DNA from: Rapana venosa
Lineage: Eukaryota > Mollusca > Gastropoda > Neogastropoda > Muricidae
DNA: 64,000 nucleotides
Assembly: GCA_028751875.1 (NCBI GenBank)
Contig: CM054140.1
Span: forward strand, 29,640,408 to 29,704,407
Reading direction: 5' to 3'
The notes under the pieces are model-generated. The model was not told the origin of the DNA. It did not search any database and was given only the letters and a program-made list of their open reading frames with translations. Below, in pieces: positions 44,100 through 56,520 of the stretch (position 1 is the first letter of the stretch; every line of letters begins with the position of its first letter). The position numbers were made by a program, and so were the translations under genes.

Positions 44100-45060
44100 T
44101 AGCAGACACTAACAGTGTGTGAACAAATACTACTTGTCCCCCTTTTTTATGAGGGGAAGGGGGCAATGCCCCCTTTTTTCATTTTAGGGGGCCTTAGGCC
44201 CCTTTTTTTGAAATCGTATAATGTATACTGGATAGTGTTAAAATAATTATGGCTTTTACCGATCAGTTAAAGGGAAGCAACCCTATGCCAAGGAAAGTAG
44301 TAACAGTACAAGTAGTTTTCCTTTGATTGAACACCTTTTGTATTTAAAAAAAAAAAAAATCTGAGGCATGCCGTAGCTAGTGCTATAGCACATTATTTTG
44401 TGATGTCAAGACAACCCCAATTGAGTTATAGCAAAACCAAACAAAATATCAACCACCCCCCACCCCCCCTAAAAAAAAATAAAAAGAGCAAACCTCTGTC
44501 CTCCCTAAAACCTTTCTCATATTCCTGAAGACAAATCCAAAAGAGAAAGAACTATAATTTTACAGTGTGCAAGTTTTGTTTGTTTCTCTTTACCAGCGCA
44601 AGTGACATGAGCATTAACCGTAAAAGAATACTACTAAGGGTTTTTTGTTTTGTTTAATTCACACACTTTTATATATTTGTAGGTTCTCGGTTTCTTTTTA
44701 GATCCCTGGGGAGGGAGTAGAATCACTGACCATACAACTTAAGGAGCTATATTTTACTGTGGAAAAATGGTAAAATTTGAAAGCTTGATTTTTTTCATTT
44801 TTCCATGCCTGATAACGCAGATCATGAGTGATGGCTGTCTAGGCAGGCGGATACTGAACACGCTCGCACAGAGTTTTAAACCACTAAATGATAGAAACGG
44901 ATAGTCAAGAAACTATCATTTATTTGATTTAGTTTTTCCTTACTTTGTTTGTTTCGTTGTTTATGTGTATGTGTTTGGTTTATATCTGTGAATTAGAAAC
45001 TTGTTTTAAGCGAATAAATTCCTGAAAAAGTTTCTTTTTCTTGAAATAATTGTTTGCTTT
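44100..45060. other. Non-coding, low-complexity
   Basis: Inverted 'CCCCCTTTTTT…AGGGGGC' stretches (44137-44210) and A/C-rich runs (44345-44490). No gene is supported. Confidence 0.5.
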
Positions 45061-45099
45061 GCATGGACATGCACACACATACACAGTCATACACAAATG

Positions 45100-45284
45100 T
45101 GATGGATGCTATAGTAGCCGAGTGGTTAAGACTGTTTGACTTCAATCCCTTGGGTCCATGAAGTTGTGGGTTTGAATCTTGGTGGCGTCTGAGAGATAAG
45201 GGCGGGGATTTTTGCGATCTCCCAGGTCAACGTCAAGTGCAGACCTGCCAGTGCCTTAAACAGGGACACAACCGATAGGGATCC
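45100..45284 (+). repeat. tRNA-derived SINE
   Basis: Tight relative of the SINE at 3641: A box GTAGCCGAGTGG and B box GGGTTTGAATC, then 'GGGGATTTTTGCGATCTCCCAGGTCAACGTCAAGTGCAGACCTG'. It abuts the CR1-like LINE fragment on its right. Confidence 0.75.
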
Positions 45285-45455
45285 ATACCAGGTCTTTCGA
45301 GTAATGCAAGAAAACATAGATATTCTTGTCAAATGGACACATATGAATCACATGGCACTCAATCCCAACAAAACAAAATTCACGCTTATTTCAACTAGGC
45401 AAAAACGTCAAAATCTTAACATGATTAAACCATCACTCTATATAATTGACGATAG
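45285..45455 (+). pseudogene. CR1-like LINE RT fragment, left part
   Basis: Translates as the RT region just after the catalytic box: 'ENIDILVKWTHMNHMALNPNKTK' and 'LISTRQKR'. It continues in sense after the insertion at 46390. Confidence 0.7.
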
Positions 45456-45708
45456 AGACCAAAGCGCACGTAAAAGAACCCATAGCAATTACAATGTCGA
45501 AAAGAGTAGGGGCAGTGTCCCGGTTGGGATGGTCAAAGTTGTTAAGCCTTGTTCCCTGATCCTTTGTGCTGAAACTGTGAAAGAAATAAACATGCAATTC
45601 AAACACACACACACACACACACCCACACTGCATACATACGCACTGCACAGACTATATAAATCTGTTGTAAATTCTAGTATCTATTCCCTTACGTGTATAA
45701 CTCTGCAG

Positions 45709-45770
45709 GTGTGTGGCAGAGGAAGATTTGTACCTCAGCTGTGTGGCAGAGGAAGATTTGTACCTCAGCT
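45709..45770. repeat. 30-bp tandem repeat, 2 copies
   Basis: TGTGGCAGAGGAAGATTTGT followed by ACCTCAGCTG occurs twice with no differences. Confidence 0.9.
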
Positions 45771-46062
45771 GTATCCAGACGTCATCAAGATCAGTGTATC
45801 CAGACATAATCAAGATAAGTGTATGCAGATGTAGCAGTGTATCCAGAGATAATGAAGATCACTGTATCCAGACGTAATCAAGATCAGTGTATCCATACGT
45901 AATCAAGATCAGTGTATTCAGATGTAATCAAGATCAGTGTATGCAGACGTAGCAGTGTATCCAGAGATAATCAATATCAGTGTATCCAGACGTAATCAAG
46001 ATCAGTGTATCCAGAGATAATCAATATCAGTGTATCCAGATGTAATCAAGATCAGTGTATCC
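45770..46062. repeat. 25-bp minisatellite, about 12 copies
   Basis: The unit is TGTATCCAGACGTAATCAAG followed by ATCAG. Two shortened 18-bp units (TGTATGCAG…GTAGCAG), the third and eighth, recur five units apart, indicating a higher-order repeat of about five units. Confidence 0.9.
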
Positions 46063-46389
46063 ACTTTCGACAGAAAGTCTATTTGTGAACTGTAGTGCCA
46101 CACATCAGCTGCTTCGGTTTTCAAGGTGAGATAGACAGCGGCTTGATGCTCAGCACTGTGTGGAGAACATAGCTAGCTGCAATCTCACAGAATGGAAACA
46201 ATGACAACCGGACCTTCAATTGTTGCTGAATACTCCAAGTAAGGTAGTTATAGTATCACAAAAAAGAGAGAAAAAAGGGTGGCGCTGCTCTTGTGGCGAT
46301 GCACTCTCCCCCCAGGGAGAGCAGCCTGAATTTCACGTGGAGAAATCTCGTGACTTAAGTGGTATAAAAAAAAAATTTTTTAAATAAAA

Positions 46390-47390
46390 GAAGAAATTTC
46401 AAGTCATAAACTATTAGGATTAACTATTGATAACAATTTATCTTGGTCAGATCACATCAAAAGATTATCAAGAAACATTGCCTCGAAAATATTTCAACTG
46501 CGTAAAATAAAACATTTTCTGTCCCTGCACGCAAGAAAAATATTCTTTCATTCTTATATTCAGTCAAACATAGATTATGCTTCCACTCTTTGGGATCTGG
46601 CAAGCAAAAACTTAACTAAATCTATTACTAGACTTCATAAACTTGTATTAGAAAAGTCATTTTCATCAACTGATGCTGATTATAGAGATAATAACCTCCG
46701 TCCATTACACTCCAAACTACTTTTCAACAAAGGAATTCTTATGCATACAATTTTTCATGGCATTGTCCCACCATCACTAAGAGACATGTTTACAGTTGAT
46801 GAATTTAGGCACTCGCACACTATCGATCTTCCTTTGCCTAGAATTACACTATATACATCAAGTCTGTCGTATTCTGGAAGCTGGCTCTTGGAACAGACTT
46901 CCTTCCTGTCTTTTTAAAAACTGAAACAAACCATAAAAGATTCAAAACTTTGTATCATGACTTTTTAATGAAAAGTACAAACCTAGCACCACTTTGTCCC
47001 CAAATGCATTGATCAACAATTTCTCATAGTGGTATGCTGTTCAGTGGTGTGCTTTGTTTGATTGTGTTTACATTCTTGTGGTATGTCAGTTTTCCTAACT
47101 GCCAGTTTGTCTATTCATTTGTGAAACATTTGTAGAGAGCATTTGTTACTTGTACTTACCTTCCATTAAAATTTTTTTTTTAATACTTTATTTTGCACTG
47201 GAGCTATTTCTACATAATTATGTAATCCTGTATTTGGAAACTTGCTTTTCCTTTCCATTTTTTTCTTTCACACATATTTCTTTGGTGTTTATACTTTTTT
47301 TTCTCCTTTTTGAGGGCTGGATGAAAAAAAAAAGTCATTGTACTTAAATCTATTACCCTCTTTAAATAAAATTTCATATTAAGTTTCATA
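46390..47390 (+). pseudogene. CR1-like LINE RT C-terminus and 3' tail, right part
   Basis: Resumes the LINE interrupted at 45455: 'LLGLTIDNNLSWSDHIKRL', 'LHARKIFFHSYIQSNIDYASTLWD', 'LRPLHSKLLFNKGILMHTIFHGIVPP' and, after a frameshift near 46875, 'WNRLP'-type sequence (46890-46905). The 3' region ends with 'GGGCTGGATGAAAAAA…' and AAATAAA (about 47290-47380). That tail is shared with 19013, 22315 and 22480, linking those short copies to this LINE family. Confidence 0.75.
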
Positions 47391-47424
47391 TTAACTCCCC
47401 TTATGTGTATAATACAAATGCAGA

Positions 47425-47590
47425 AGATCAAATATGCTTTTTAGAGATCCCCTAATTCATGTCGGCGTTCGGTGGGTTACGGAAACACAAACATACCCAA
47501 CATACTTGAAGCTGGAATATAGCTACCTTCATGGTGGGCAAAAACGGTTGCATACGGAGATTCTTACCATCAGTAAACCCCAGAGCTCTA
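47425..47590 (+). repeat. SINE body (conserved tail family)
   Basis: Contains 'AATTCATGTCGGCGTTCGGTGGGTTACGGAAACAC', 'TAGCTACCTTCATGGTGGGCAAAAACGG' and 'AGAGCTCTAGCCAAGGAAC', in the same order as minus-strand copies at 2886 and 7350. A C-run and A-rich tail follow. Confidence 0.65.
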
Positions 47591-47799
47591 GCCAAGGAAC
47601 AACACCCCCCCCCCCCCTGCACAACAAAAAAAACAACACCCCAGTGTTTTAAATGTGGGCACCCCAGAAGAGCTCTTTGAATCCTCACGTCCAGTAAGAG
47701 TACTTCCTTTTGTGAACGGGCTGATTTGATGCCAAACTGCGCTCTAGCTTTGGTAGGATCATCACTGCGCACACACACATGCACACACTCAAACACACT

Positions 47800-47947
47800 A
47801 CACACATTCAAGCACACACACAGGAAGAAAATAATACACTGATAGACAGCCTGTGAAAAGAACGGAAGCAAAACACACATTCAAACACACACACACAGGA
47901 AGAAAATAATACACTGATAGACAGCCTGTGAAAAGAATGGAAGCAAA
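47800..47947. repeat. 75-bp tandem duplication
   Basis: The segment ACACATTCAAGCACACACAC AGGAAGAAAATAATACACTG ATAGACAGCCTGTGAAAAGA occurs twice, with a few substitutions. Confidence 0.85.
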
Positions 47948-48299
47948 GCCTGAAAGGAAAAAAAAACGAAGTAGCACCGCACCCTTCATCGGCTAAACTG
48001 ATACACGTATTGTTCCAGCCTTTGTTTCTAACTTTTCCCTTTTCTGTATGTTGTCCTTCAGTTTCCCCTGTCCTTTCCCTGTTCCCAGACCATTTTTCAG
48101 CACATATTTAAACAAAAATTTCTGGGCAAAGTGTAAGCTATCTCAACACCTGAAGCAGGTCTTAGGAATTTTGTGTGGTTTTAACATTCAATTGCTGTAT
48201 GTTGCTTGGATTATTGTTTTTGTTTGTTTAGTGCATCATCTGCTAAGGTATATATATCCCGTTTGGACCCGAACCTTTTCCCCCATCCATTAGATCATG

Positions 48300-48318
48300 A
48301 GTGGTGGTCTTGGTGCTA

Positions 48319-48349
<31 letters not shown>

Positions 48350-48455
48350 CGTGTGTTGCACATAATTATTTAGCGCACGTAAAAGAACCCACGGCAACAA
48401 GAGAGTTGTCCCTGGCAAAATTCTGTAGAAAAAAGCCACTCTGATAGCTGTGTTT
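48300..48455 (+). repeat. SINE body with 'GATGAGACGATAAACCGAGG' block
   Basis: 'GTCTTTCGGATGAGACGATAAACC', 'GCGCACGTAAAAGAACCCACGGCAAC' and 'GGCAAAATTCTGTAGAAAAAAGCCACTCTGATAG' match 35915-36060. No tRNA-like head is visible. Confidence 0.65.
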
Positions 48456-48459
48456 GTGC

Positions 48460-49955
48460 GAAGATCTTTAAGTTGTTGTTTTCTTCCATTTGACATCTGT
48501 TCACTGATATTAGAGGAGGGAAGTAGAAAGTGTAATGCAAGTTAAAGAAGGGAGAGGAAGGAGTGGAAGGAGAAAATATTAAGAAATAGATCAGTGTTGG
48601 TGTTTATGTGCAACAAAAAACCCAGTAACAACAACAACAAAGGCAACAACAAAAATCTTTAAAGTGCAGAATGTCAGTTGTCAGCGATTCAGTTATGAAG
48701 GAAACTTTAGGCAGAGAATGAAGCTTGGCTCCATATACTCCCTGTATCTTGTCAGAGTGTAGCTTTTCATGTCAGATAAGCTACCAGCCTGAGAATATTG
48801 CATTTGCTAGCCAGCAAGCATATTAGCTGCCAACCTGCTTGAATTTTTCCCCCGGTTTTTCTAATGAAAGTGACTCTAATACCCAAAAATGAATGTAATA
48901 TATTTAAAATAAGTCAACATTTGTTTTCATTATGGATTAATGAATCAGTTGGTGCATGAAGATGATTTCCAATAATGTAGTGGCTTTTTTTAACATCCAG
49001 TTTTCTTTTTGAATTTGTCTTATATTTGGGTACTTAAAATCTACTTTGGGGAAAAAATAATGTTAAGTATTTAGCACAAATTGTGTTGCTTGCCTTTTAA
49101 AGCGACAGCATTTACAACCGTAGAATGGTTGGGTCTGGTAAAAGCTTAGTTGAGGAGCATTGTTCATCAAAGGGGAAAACGGCTACAGTTTAGTGAGGGA
49201 AAAAAATCTCATTCATTGACGGTTCTCCACATAGAGGCCATGTCCCCCAAACCACCGCCACATTCTTGTAAAATGTGTTAATGTAATACAGTAATTGTTT
49301 TATTCTCTTGCAGGTTGCTTGCTAAACATAACGATACAGAGAACGTTAGCATTATTATCAGTTTTGTTTGTTTTGTACTTCTGGATGCAAACATAAAACA
49401 GTTGATTGAATACTGGAACTTATTGCGCTGTCTTATTTTATTTTATTTATTCAATATTTTATTTTTAAAATTTTATTTATTGTTTTTCTGATTGTGCTAA
49501 GTGGACTAGTTCAAATCCTCCACATAACAGAAAAATTAATGTTTCATTGCTGGTTTAACTCAAGTGTTGTGGGGGGTGTTTTGTTTGGGTGGTGGTGCCA
49601 TGTAAGTTACAAACAGCATGTTGATGTTAAACCCAAAATCACCAAGTCCTGCCTTCTGGTTTAGGGGTATCATTCACTTTGCTGCGAGAATGATAGTAAT
49701 AATAATAATAATGACGATAGTAAAATGATAGTAATGATAATGATGATCATGATTATGATGACGAGGACAACAACAACAACAACAAAGAACAACTCATTGG
49801 AAGGTTAACCACCTTCCATCTTTAAAAAAAAAAAAAAAATCACTTGGAAAAGAATTTGCCTATGTAGAATAGCAAGGCTTTAAATCTCACGGCTCAGGCC
49901 CAGACCTCGAAAGAAGTTGCTTTGATTTTTGAAAGAAACACCTTAATAACAGATA
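48460..49955. other. Non-coding, AT-rich
   Basis: No coding support. One good acceptor-like site (ttattctcttgcag, ending about 49314) is followed by a very short open stretch. Trinucleotide AAT/GAT and AAC repeats lie at 49685-49785. Confidence 0.45.
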
Positions 49956-49957
49956 GT

Positions 49958-50222
49958 TTTTTAAATTAGGTAATTTCATTCCCCTTGTTTTAGCTTGCCA
50001 TCCCTCGAAAACCTGCACAACCTAGCAATTGTTTAAAATAGGCAATTTCATTCCCCTTGTTTTAGCTCGCCATCCCTCAAAACCCTGCTCAACCTAGCAA
50101 TTTTTTGAAATAGGTAATTTCATTTCCTTTGTAACCTGCACAACCTAGCAATTGTTTAAAATAGGTAATTTCATTCCCCTTGTTGTAGCTCGCCATCCCT
50201 CAAAACCCTGCACAACCTGGCA
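49958..50222. repeat. Tandem repeat of about 85 bp, 3-4 copies
   Basis: Each unit contains 'TAGGTAATTTCATTCCCCTT', 'TAGCTCGCCATCCCTC' and 'CCTGCACAACCTAGCAATT'. The third unit is shortened. Confidence 0.85.
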
Positions 50223-50225
50223 GCT

Positions 50226-50700
50226 TGAGCAGAGGACTGATGCTGGAGAGCTAACTGTCACTGTTGTGATGAGGCATTTCCAGTGAGGGTGACCCAGAAT
50301 ATGCACTCTGACTAACTCCATCCCAGCTGGGAATCGCTGTGAGATTGTATGTAACTTGGTGCACACTGAATGGAAAGTTTGCGTATGAGGATTGCTTTCA
50401 AGTATGTCCATGTCGCATGCTCCTAGAGTTGCCGGAAAAGAGCTTGTAGGAATGAGTCCTGTGATGGGTGGAGGTCCTTCTCTGAAAGGCGTGTCGGCAG
50501 TTTTGCTCTGTTTTGTCGCAAGCATGTATATGAAAACGTTTTCGTTCAGTCAATGCCAAATCATTCAGTTATTGTGTTGTGTTGTGTTGTGCTGTGTTGT
50601 GTGTGTGTGTATGTGTGTGTGTGTGTGTATGGTGTTAGCCCTGGTTAGACTGAGAAGAACCCTTTTCTCCATCGTGTGAGTTGGCATGTCATAGTTTGTT
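50226..50700. other. Non-coding, TG tract
   Basis: Mixed unique sequence followed by a TG-rich microsatellite (50574-50632). Overlapping short open frames on both strands lack recognisable content. Confidence 0.45.
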
Positions 50701-50734
50701 ATTATTTTATTATTTATTTATTTATATTTATTAT

Positions 50735-50935
50735 TTTATATCGAGGATAATGGAATAAGCACTCATGTGCTTTTTTTTTTATAGTAAATTCTGTCATCTG
50801 TTTCCACTAGCACACAATGGCCTACTCTTCTGAAAAGCAGAACAGGATTTAACGTGTGCGCAAGATGTCCTGCTTGCATTCGCACACGGGGCCTCAGTTT
50901 ATAGTCTCATCCGAATGGTAAGTTTTGAAGTATAA
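50735..50935 (-). repeat. SINE fragment
   Basis: On the minus strand this is 'GATGAGACTATAAACTGAGGC…AGGACATC…GTTAAATCCTG…AGAAGAGTAGGCCATTGTGTGC', followed by LINE-tail-like 'AAAAGCACATGAGTGCTTATTCCATTATCC'. It is the same combination as 23530-23750, so a SINE that ends in a LINE-derived 3' tail is likely. Confidence 0.6.
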
Positions 50936-50939
50936 CTTT

Positions 50940-52685
50940 TTTGGGTTTTATTTTACATGTTGTTAAGATAGTTTCTCCTGCAACTCGGAGACCGTCCTGG
51001 GCTGACCCTTGTGGTCGCTCAGGGCGTGGAAACGAGGACTGACAGTAGAGTCGGTTGTAGAGCCTGTTTTACTACTCTGTATGTTTGCAAAGTTTTAATC
51101 TGAGATAAGCCCTCATATGGCTTCTGTGGTGGGCAGATCTGTAAACAATATGACTGGATTGGATTGCTTTCAAAGGATTAACCCCCCCCCCCCCCCCCCC
51201 AAAAAAGTGAAGTGGTTTTATTTGCTCCCATATCAGTTTCTGATGTTTTGGGGGTTAGTGGCGGGGGGGGGAGGGGGAGTTATGACAAAACTTGGCACAC
51301 CTGAATGAGATAAGATTGAACATGAAGACACTGAGGATCATGCTTTGAATTGTGAAGAGTGTCTGCCCGACTATGGTTTCTTGACTTATCTCCTGACTTT
51401 TTAAGTCCCAAGTCTGGCGTTTTCAGTTGAGCTATTAACAACCTCCCCCGCTATTCCTGGAGAGTTAGGTGATCCATGTAAATCGTATAATAAGAGTTTT
51501 GCAGTTATCACGTTCAGAATGATTTCACAATCCCCCCCCCCTCCCCCTTCCCTGTATTCTCTATGTTTGGCCTCCTTTCTCTCATTTAGTGTTTGGTTTT
51601 GTTTGGAATAGTTGTCTTGGGTTTTTTTAACAGCCCATTGTTTCCGAAAAAGTCCCCCTTCCACATTGCAACCCTCCCCCATCCTCCCTTCCCAAAAGTA
51701 ATGGTAAAAAATAAATAAATTTGGAAACAAAAGGAAAAAAAGTTATTAGTTAAGGCAGCAAAAATAGTACTTCTTTCTTTGTGGATTCATGAACAAGATC
51801 TTAGTTGACGCTACTTTTTATTATTTTGTTTAGTCTCGAGTCCTTAATTAACTAAAGGTCAAGAACAAATAGATCGGGTTTGGACACTCTTCACCCCCCC
51901 CCACATATCCCCCCCCCCTGTTATGGAGGCAGGGTGGGCAACAGGGGGTGGGGATTGGGGAAGAGAGAAGGAGGAATTTTATTTTTCTCAGGTGCTTGTG
52001 TGTGTGATTGATCACAGTGCGCTGCTGATCTGTGGCAACCAGCACAAGCCAAAAGCTTTGTCAGTTCACGTTGTAGGCAAAGTACTAACTGTCTGTTTTG
52101 AAATGCTGCGCTAAGCGCTTGTTTCCAGCTAGGGCTAGGGCTAGGCTAGGCTAGGCTAGGCTAGTTCTTTGTATTTTAATTATACCAACCAGCACTCTCA
52201 AGGGAAAACATTTGCTCTGATTGAAGCTCGACTGTGGTATTACATAGCAAGGTACTTGAAGAAAACACTTGTGCTCCAGGTAGGATGAGTGACACCTAAG
52301 TGCATATTCTGGTTCTCCCCTACGTTCCCCCCTCTTCCCCCCCCCCCCCCCCCCCCCCCCCCCCCAGTCCTCTCAAGGTGGTAAGCTAGGGAATGAACAG
52401 CATCGTCCCGTGAACTCTTTTTCTTCTTCTTCTTCTTGCATTTAATAATAATAATAATGTATGGAATTTATATAGCGCTGAATCTTGTAAAGCAACAAAT
52501 CAAAGTGCTTGTTGTTGTTGTTGTTTTATAGTCATGATTTAAAATGATAGATATACTTTAGAATAATTAAGAAAAGAAACAATATATAATGGGGATAAAA
52601 TAACAAGAAATAAAAGAAAAGAAAGAAAAGTCCTTGCTACCCCCAATTCAATGTAATACTTAAAAAAAAAAAAGTTGGGGGGTGG
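50940..52685. other. Non-coding with homopolymers
   Basis: C-runs at 51181-51200, 51532-51545 and a 29-base C-run at 52337-52365. A GGCTA repeat lies at about 52131-52163. G-rich patches and no supported gene. Confidence 0.6.
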
Positions 52686-52689
52686 GGAC

Positions 52690-52962
52690 ACACAGGATAG
52701 CACTCTCTTTCCCAGCTAAGGTTAAGCGGCATCAAGCATAGTTACCACTTGGATGGGTGGTGGTTTGCGCACCTTGGCTTCAGTACAGTCCCCTAATTCA
52801 CCCAGCTGTAAGTGGGTACCTGCTTCTTTAGGGTCAGAAGGTAAAGCAGCGAGGGAGAGGAGATGGGCACTGCCCTCAATATGCTGGCCCCTAGAGAAGC
52901 TGAGGTCTCTGATGCCTCGCTCCCCTATAGGTTATGGGACACCTTTACCTTTACTTACCAAA
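52690..52962 (+). repeat. 5S rRNA-like SINE, second copy
   Basis: Carries the 5S-like segment ('AAGGTTAAGCGGCATCAAGC…ACTTGGATGGGTGG') and the same body and TTTACC tail as 17936-18232 ('CACCCAGCTGTAAGTGGGTACC', 'GGTAAAGCAGCGAGGGAGAG', 'GGTTATGGGACACCTTTACC'). The tRNA-like A box has been lost or diverged. Confidence 0.8.
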
Positions 52963-53349
52963 AAACCCATGACAACAAATCAGAACAATGATGCCTTTTC
53001 TTCCTACTCACTTAAAAAAAGCTAAAAAAACCCAACCCAACTAATCATTTAAAAAAAAAGAAGAAGAAGAAGACATAACCGACTTCACAGAATTTGTATC
53101 ATCCCCCCAAAAAACAAACAAACAACAAGCCAACAACAAACAAAACCAACAAAAAACAAACAAACAAAACCAACAAAAAACAACAACCCCCCCCCACCAA
53201 GTATTGACAGCTCATCCAGTGAAAAACCAACACCGAAACAAAACAGAAATCTCCTCACCTTTGTAGTATGTATACATACTTTTTTTCCACACAAATGAAA
53301 TGTGCATGCATACACAATGTAACGCTCCCCAGCTTCTGACAGATTATGC

Positions 53350-53640
53350 AACTGTGGGGGTACAGCTTTGTTGTCAGAGCATTAGTTATGCTTGTGATCT
53401 GATGATGCCCGTTTGAATCACCACCACCGAGGCACCTATTAAGGAGGATTCAAACACTCCCCCCCACTCCCAGTCCAGCCTGGAGTTAACATAAGTACCG
53501 ACTCCCCTCCCCCCAAAAGTCTTTTGGATGAGACAATAACCTGCTTTCTTTTAGTGTGCTGCAGAAAATTGGTGTATGTAAAAGAACTTGCTGAAATATG
53601 ATAGTTTTTTTGCAAGGGTTTTTATATTGTTTATAGCAAA
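53350..53640 (+). repeat. tRNA-derived SINE, divergent
   Basis: A tRNA-like head (A-box-like 'TACAGCTTTGTTGTCAGAGC', B-box-like 'CCGTTTGAATC') is followed by 'GTCTTTTGGATGAGACAATAACC' and 'GTAAAAGAACTTGCTG'. These match the 48300 family and show that this SINE body can carry a tRNA head. Confidence 0.6.
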
Positions 53641-53994
53641 ACCCCAGACTTAATCTCAGTATGTTTTTATTTCGTCACGTGGATTTAACAGCTCCAGATC
53701 GTGACCCTCTGTGTTAGCTCTTTTCTCTGAAAACCAAAACTAACAAGAAGAGACAAACAGCCGCAATACCAGGTAAACATAATACTCGCCTTTGTGAGTG
53801 AGAAACATTGTGACGATAATGAGAAGATTCCCTTCAAAGGCTTCCTTCTGTTTTACACCAGCAATACACAGCTACTTTCTGCATTTGTTCAGCACTATAG
53901 GTATTGTAGAAGAACACCCCCCCAAAAAAAACCAAAAAAAAAGAGGAAAAAGTGTGAACAAAAAGTGAAATGGGTGCAATATAATATTTACTGC

Positions 53995-54031
<37 letters not shown>

Positions 54032-55010
54032 GTGCTTGTGTCCAGACTAATCTGGGCATGGCCCTGTAACTCTCTTTCATATTGTCTTGGGTCTTCCATG
54101 ACAGAGTGACCACTTAGTTCACTAGTTCAGCTTTTGTAGAAAATGAGCTGACTACATAAACTTTTTTGGTTTTTTGCTACACAAACTCTCATTTCTTCAT
54201 CCAGACACTCAGTTCTGTGAAACTGTCACTAAAACAAACAAAAAAAAACACCGAAAAAAACAAAAGTTGATATTTTAAATCTAATTGCCTGGGTATGGCA
54301 AGAACAGGATCCCCTCCTCCCCCGCATGCAACACTTTGCTCAGGACTCTCTTCCCCTCCCCTCTCCCACATAGAAGACTTGGGGGGGGAAAGTCAGAAGA
54401 CCAGTAAAGTGCGAGGAATCATATATATATAACATCGGTGATCATTCACTGTGAAAGATTTCAGTTCTACGGTACAAATCCTGCAGTCTGTAATCACCCC
54501 CAAACAGGCTAGACAGACAGTCACCATTCTGTCATCATTGGGCAAAGGGACCTCTCCTCCACCCCAAAAGCAAAATGATGTACTTGACATCAGGCTGCCA
54601 ACGAGGCAAAAGTCCTAAATCTCTTAAGTGCTGCATACATGTTGAAGTTCTGCCATCATTCCTTTGCTCCTGAGCACGTCATCATCATCATCAACAACAA
54701 CAGGCTCCAAACAGTTGAACATACTGCTCTGTCACCTTCATACTGATCTTTCCACAAGGCACATACAGAGCAGTACACCTCTTCCTGTTCAAATCCCTCG
54801 CACAGATTCAGAATAATTATTCACACAACCATTTTGACCTGGGCCAAAAGCTTTGTCAGTTACTGAAGCGAGCTGAATGCCAAGGTCTACATCAAAAAGC
54901 TGTTTTGTTGTAAAATGTCTGCTGAGATTGCCTTCACCTGTGACAATCTCGTAACATTACAACCTACATCCTCTGTTGAGGATTAAGAAAAACAAACAAG
55001 GCCCGCTGTG
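53641..55010. other. Non-coding with TA microsatellite
   Basis: A long (TA)n tract lies at about 53996-54029. The rest is unique AT-rich or CT-rich sequence without coding support. Confidence 0.5.
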
Positions 55011-55014
55011 AAAA

Positions 55015-55255
55015 TGCACACAGAACATTTTGCGCATACCCTAAAAACCCTTTCTGCCTTTCGGAAGAGTAGGCCATTGAGTGTCAGTAGGAACGGATGA
55101 GAGAGAAAAAAACCCACCCCGCATACACACAGTTGTCATGTTTAGACACCACCTCCGAAGTCAGAATGTGGCTACCTACATAGTGGGGGGGAAAAAACAG
55201 TCACGTACGCAAAAATCTCTTCATTGGTGAACCAGCTCTAGCTGATGAACGAAAC
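55015..55255 (+). repeat. SINE body (conserved tail family)
   Basis: 'CGGAAGAGTAGGCCATTGAGTG' is followed by 'TGTTTAGACACCACCTCCGAAGTCAGAATGTGGCTACC' and 'CGCAAAAATCTCTTCATTGGTGAACC'. It is the plus-strand counterpart of 2886-3150 and 7350-7615. Confidence 0.65.
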
Positions 55256-55259
55256 AAAA

Positions 55260-56520
55260 AATAAATCCACAAAAACTTCTCATCATCTCATGTAAAATTT
55301 CAACATTGAAGTGATCCTTCCCAGGTTGGGAGGAGTGAGTCATAATGCACATTCTGGGTGACCCCCAGGGTGTTGTGCTGAGAAACTCCCAACAAACTAA
55401 CTAACTATTCTGTCCCACTTCTCTTTTTGCAACAAAACTCTGGTACCACACACACAGTACTCAGAAACTACACTTGCATGGGGACCCTGCATCAATCATG
55501 ATGTCTGGCTGTTTATCTGCATCAAACTTCCAAACCAACTCCATCATGCAGTGTACAAGAAAACGCCCACATTCATGTGGGATCTCAACTTCTGCCTGTC
55601 TGCACCTGTGTTTTTGGGGTGGTGTGTGCGTGTGTGTGTGTGTGTGTGCGTGGGTGTGTGTGTTTGAATTGAAGTTGGTGTGAGGTGTGCTCTTGCTTGA
55701 TGCGAGTCAAACCAACATGCTTTGCCTTGTTGTAATGTATGGAATATTGTGTTGTTTTCATTATGATTTTGATGTTCATGTACTGACTCTGATTTTGTAT
55801 ATTTTTGTTCTTTGGATCACTATATTTTTATGTGGGTTTAACATTTTTCTGCTTTTTTTTATGTGGTGTGTATACTCTTTTGGAATGTTACTGTATGGTG
55901 TAATTTTTTTTGTGGGGGGGTTGTGGTGTTTGGTGTTTTTTCCCCATGATTTTTGGTTTGTGGCATTTTTTTTAAAGTTAAAAGAGAAGTTTGTTTTTGA
56001 TTAAGTGTGTGTTCTCTTGGATATCTAAACTATGCTTTTGACGGGTTTTTTTTGCTTGTTTTAAAAAAATATTTTTTTATGAAACGTGTGTGGTCTTTGA
56101 CTTGGTTTTTTGATTTGTCACTTGTATTATCTGATTTATGATTCTGATGTAGCTTTTTTTATCATTATGATTAAAAAAAATTTTTTTCCAGGTTTTTTGT
56201 TCTTTTACTCGCTTAAGATTTTTTTAAAAATAATTATTTGTAGAAGTTGGATGCAAGTTTCGGTTACATGAAGTTTTTTTGGGGGTCAGGCACATGAAAC
56301 TGACCTTCCACATTGTTGAGAGTGGAAGAATTGTGAACACTTGTCAAGCCTAATACATTTCAAAATGGACAACTCTTGTGCACAAACACCTTCTGTTTGG
56401 TGAAAACCTTTTTTTTTAAAAATAATATATTATTACTGTGTGTGTGGGTTTTTTTTGTGTTTTTTTTTTAATCCACTGTGACTCTGCAGGGTGTGTGTGT
56501 GATCTTCACTGCCCAACATG
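55260..56520. other. Non-coding, T/G-rich
   Basis: A TG tract (55620-55663) and long T-rich stretches (55850-56230, 56400-56470). A 105-codon plus-strand frame (55687-56004) is hydrophobic only because the sequence is T-rich. Confidence 0.5.

Larger units (their letters stand above)
45471..46389 (+). repeat. SINE inserted in the LINE and expanded by minisatellites
   Basis: The left edge is SINE sequence ('GCGCACGTAAAAGAACCCA', as at 48375). The right edge is the end of the same SINE type ('GGTGGCGCTGCTCTTGTGG…GAAATCTCGTGACTTAAG', 46280-46362), with an A-run. Between them lie a CA tract (45605-45622), two 30-bp repeats (45709-45770) and a 25-bp minisatellite (45770-46062). Confidence 0.6.

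Noticed and set aside
52131..52163. Telomere-like repeat
   Set aside because: The unit is GGCTA, not TTAGGG, and the array is only about 33 bp long.
52337..52365. 29-base C homopolymer as a functional G-quadruplex
   Set aside because: Uninterrupted C/G runs of this length are frequent assembly or slippage products; without read support I do not assign function.
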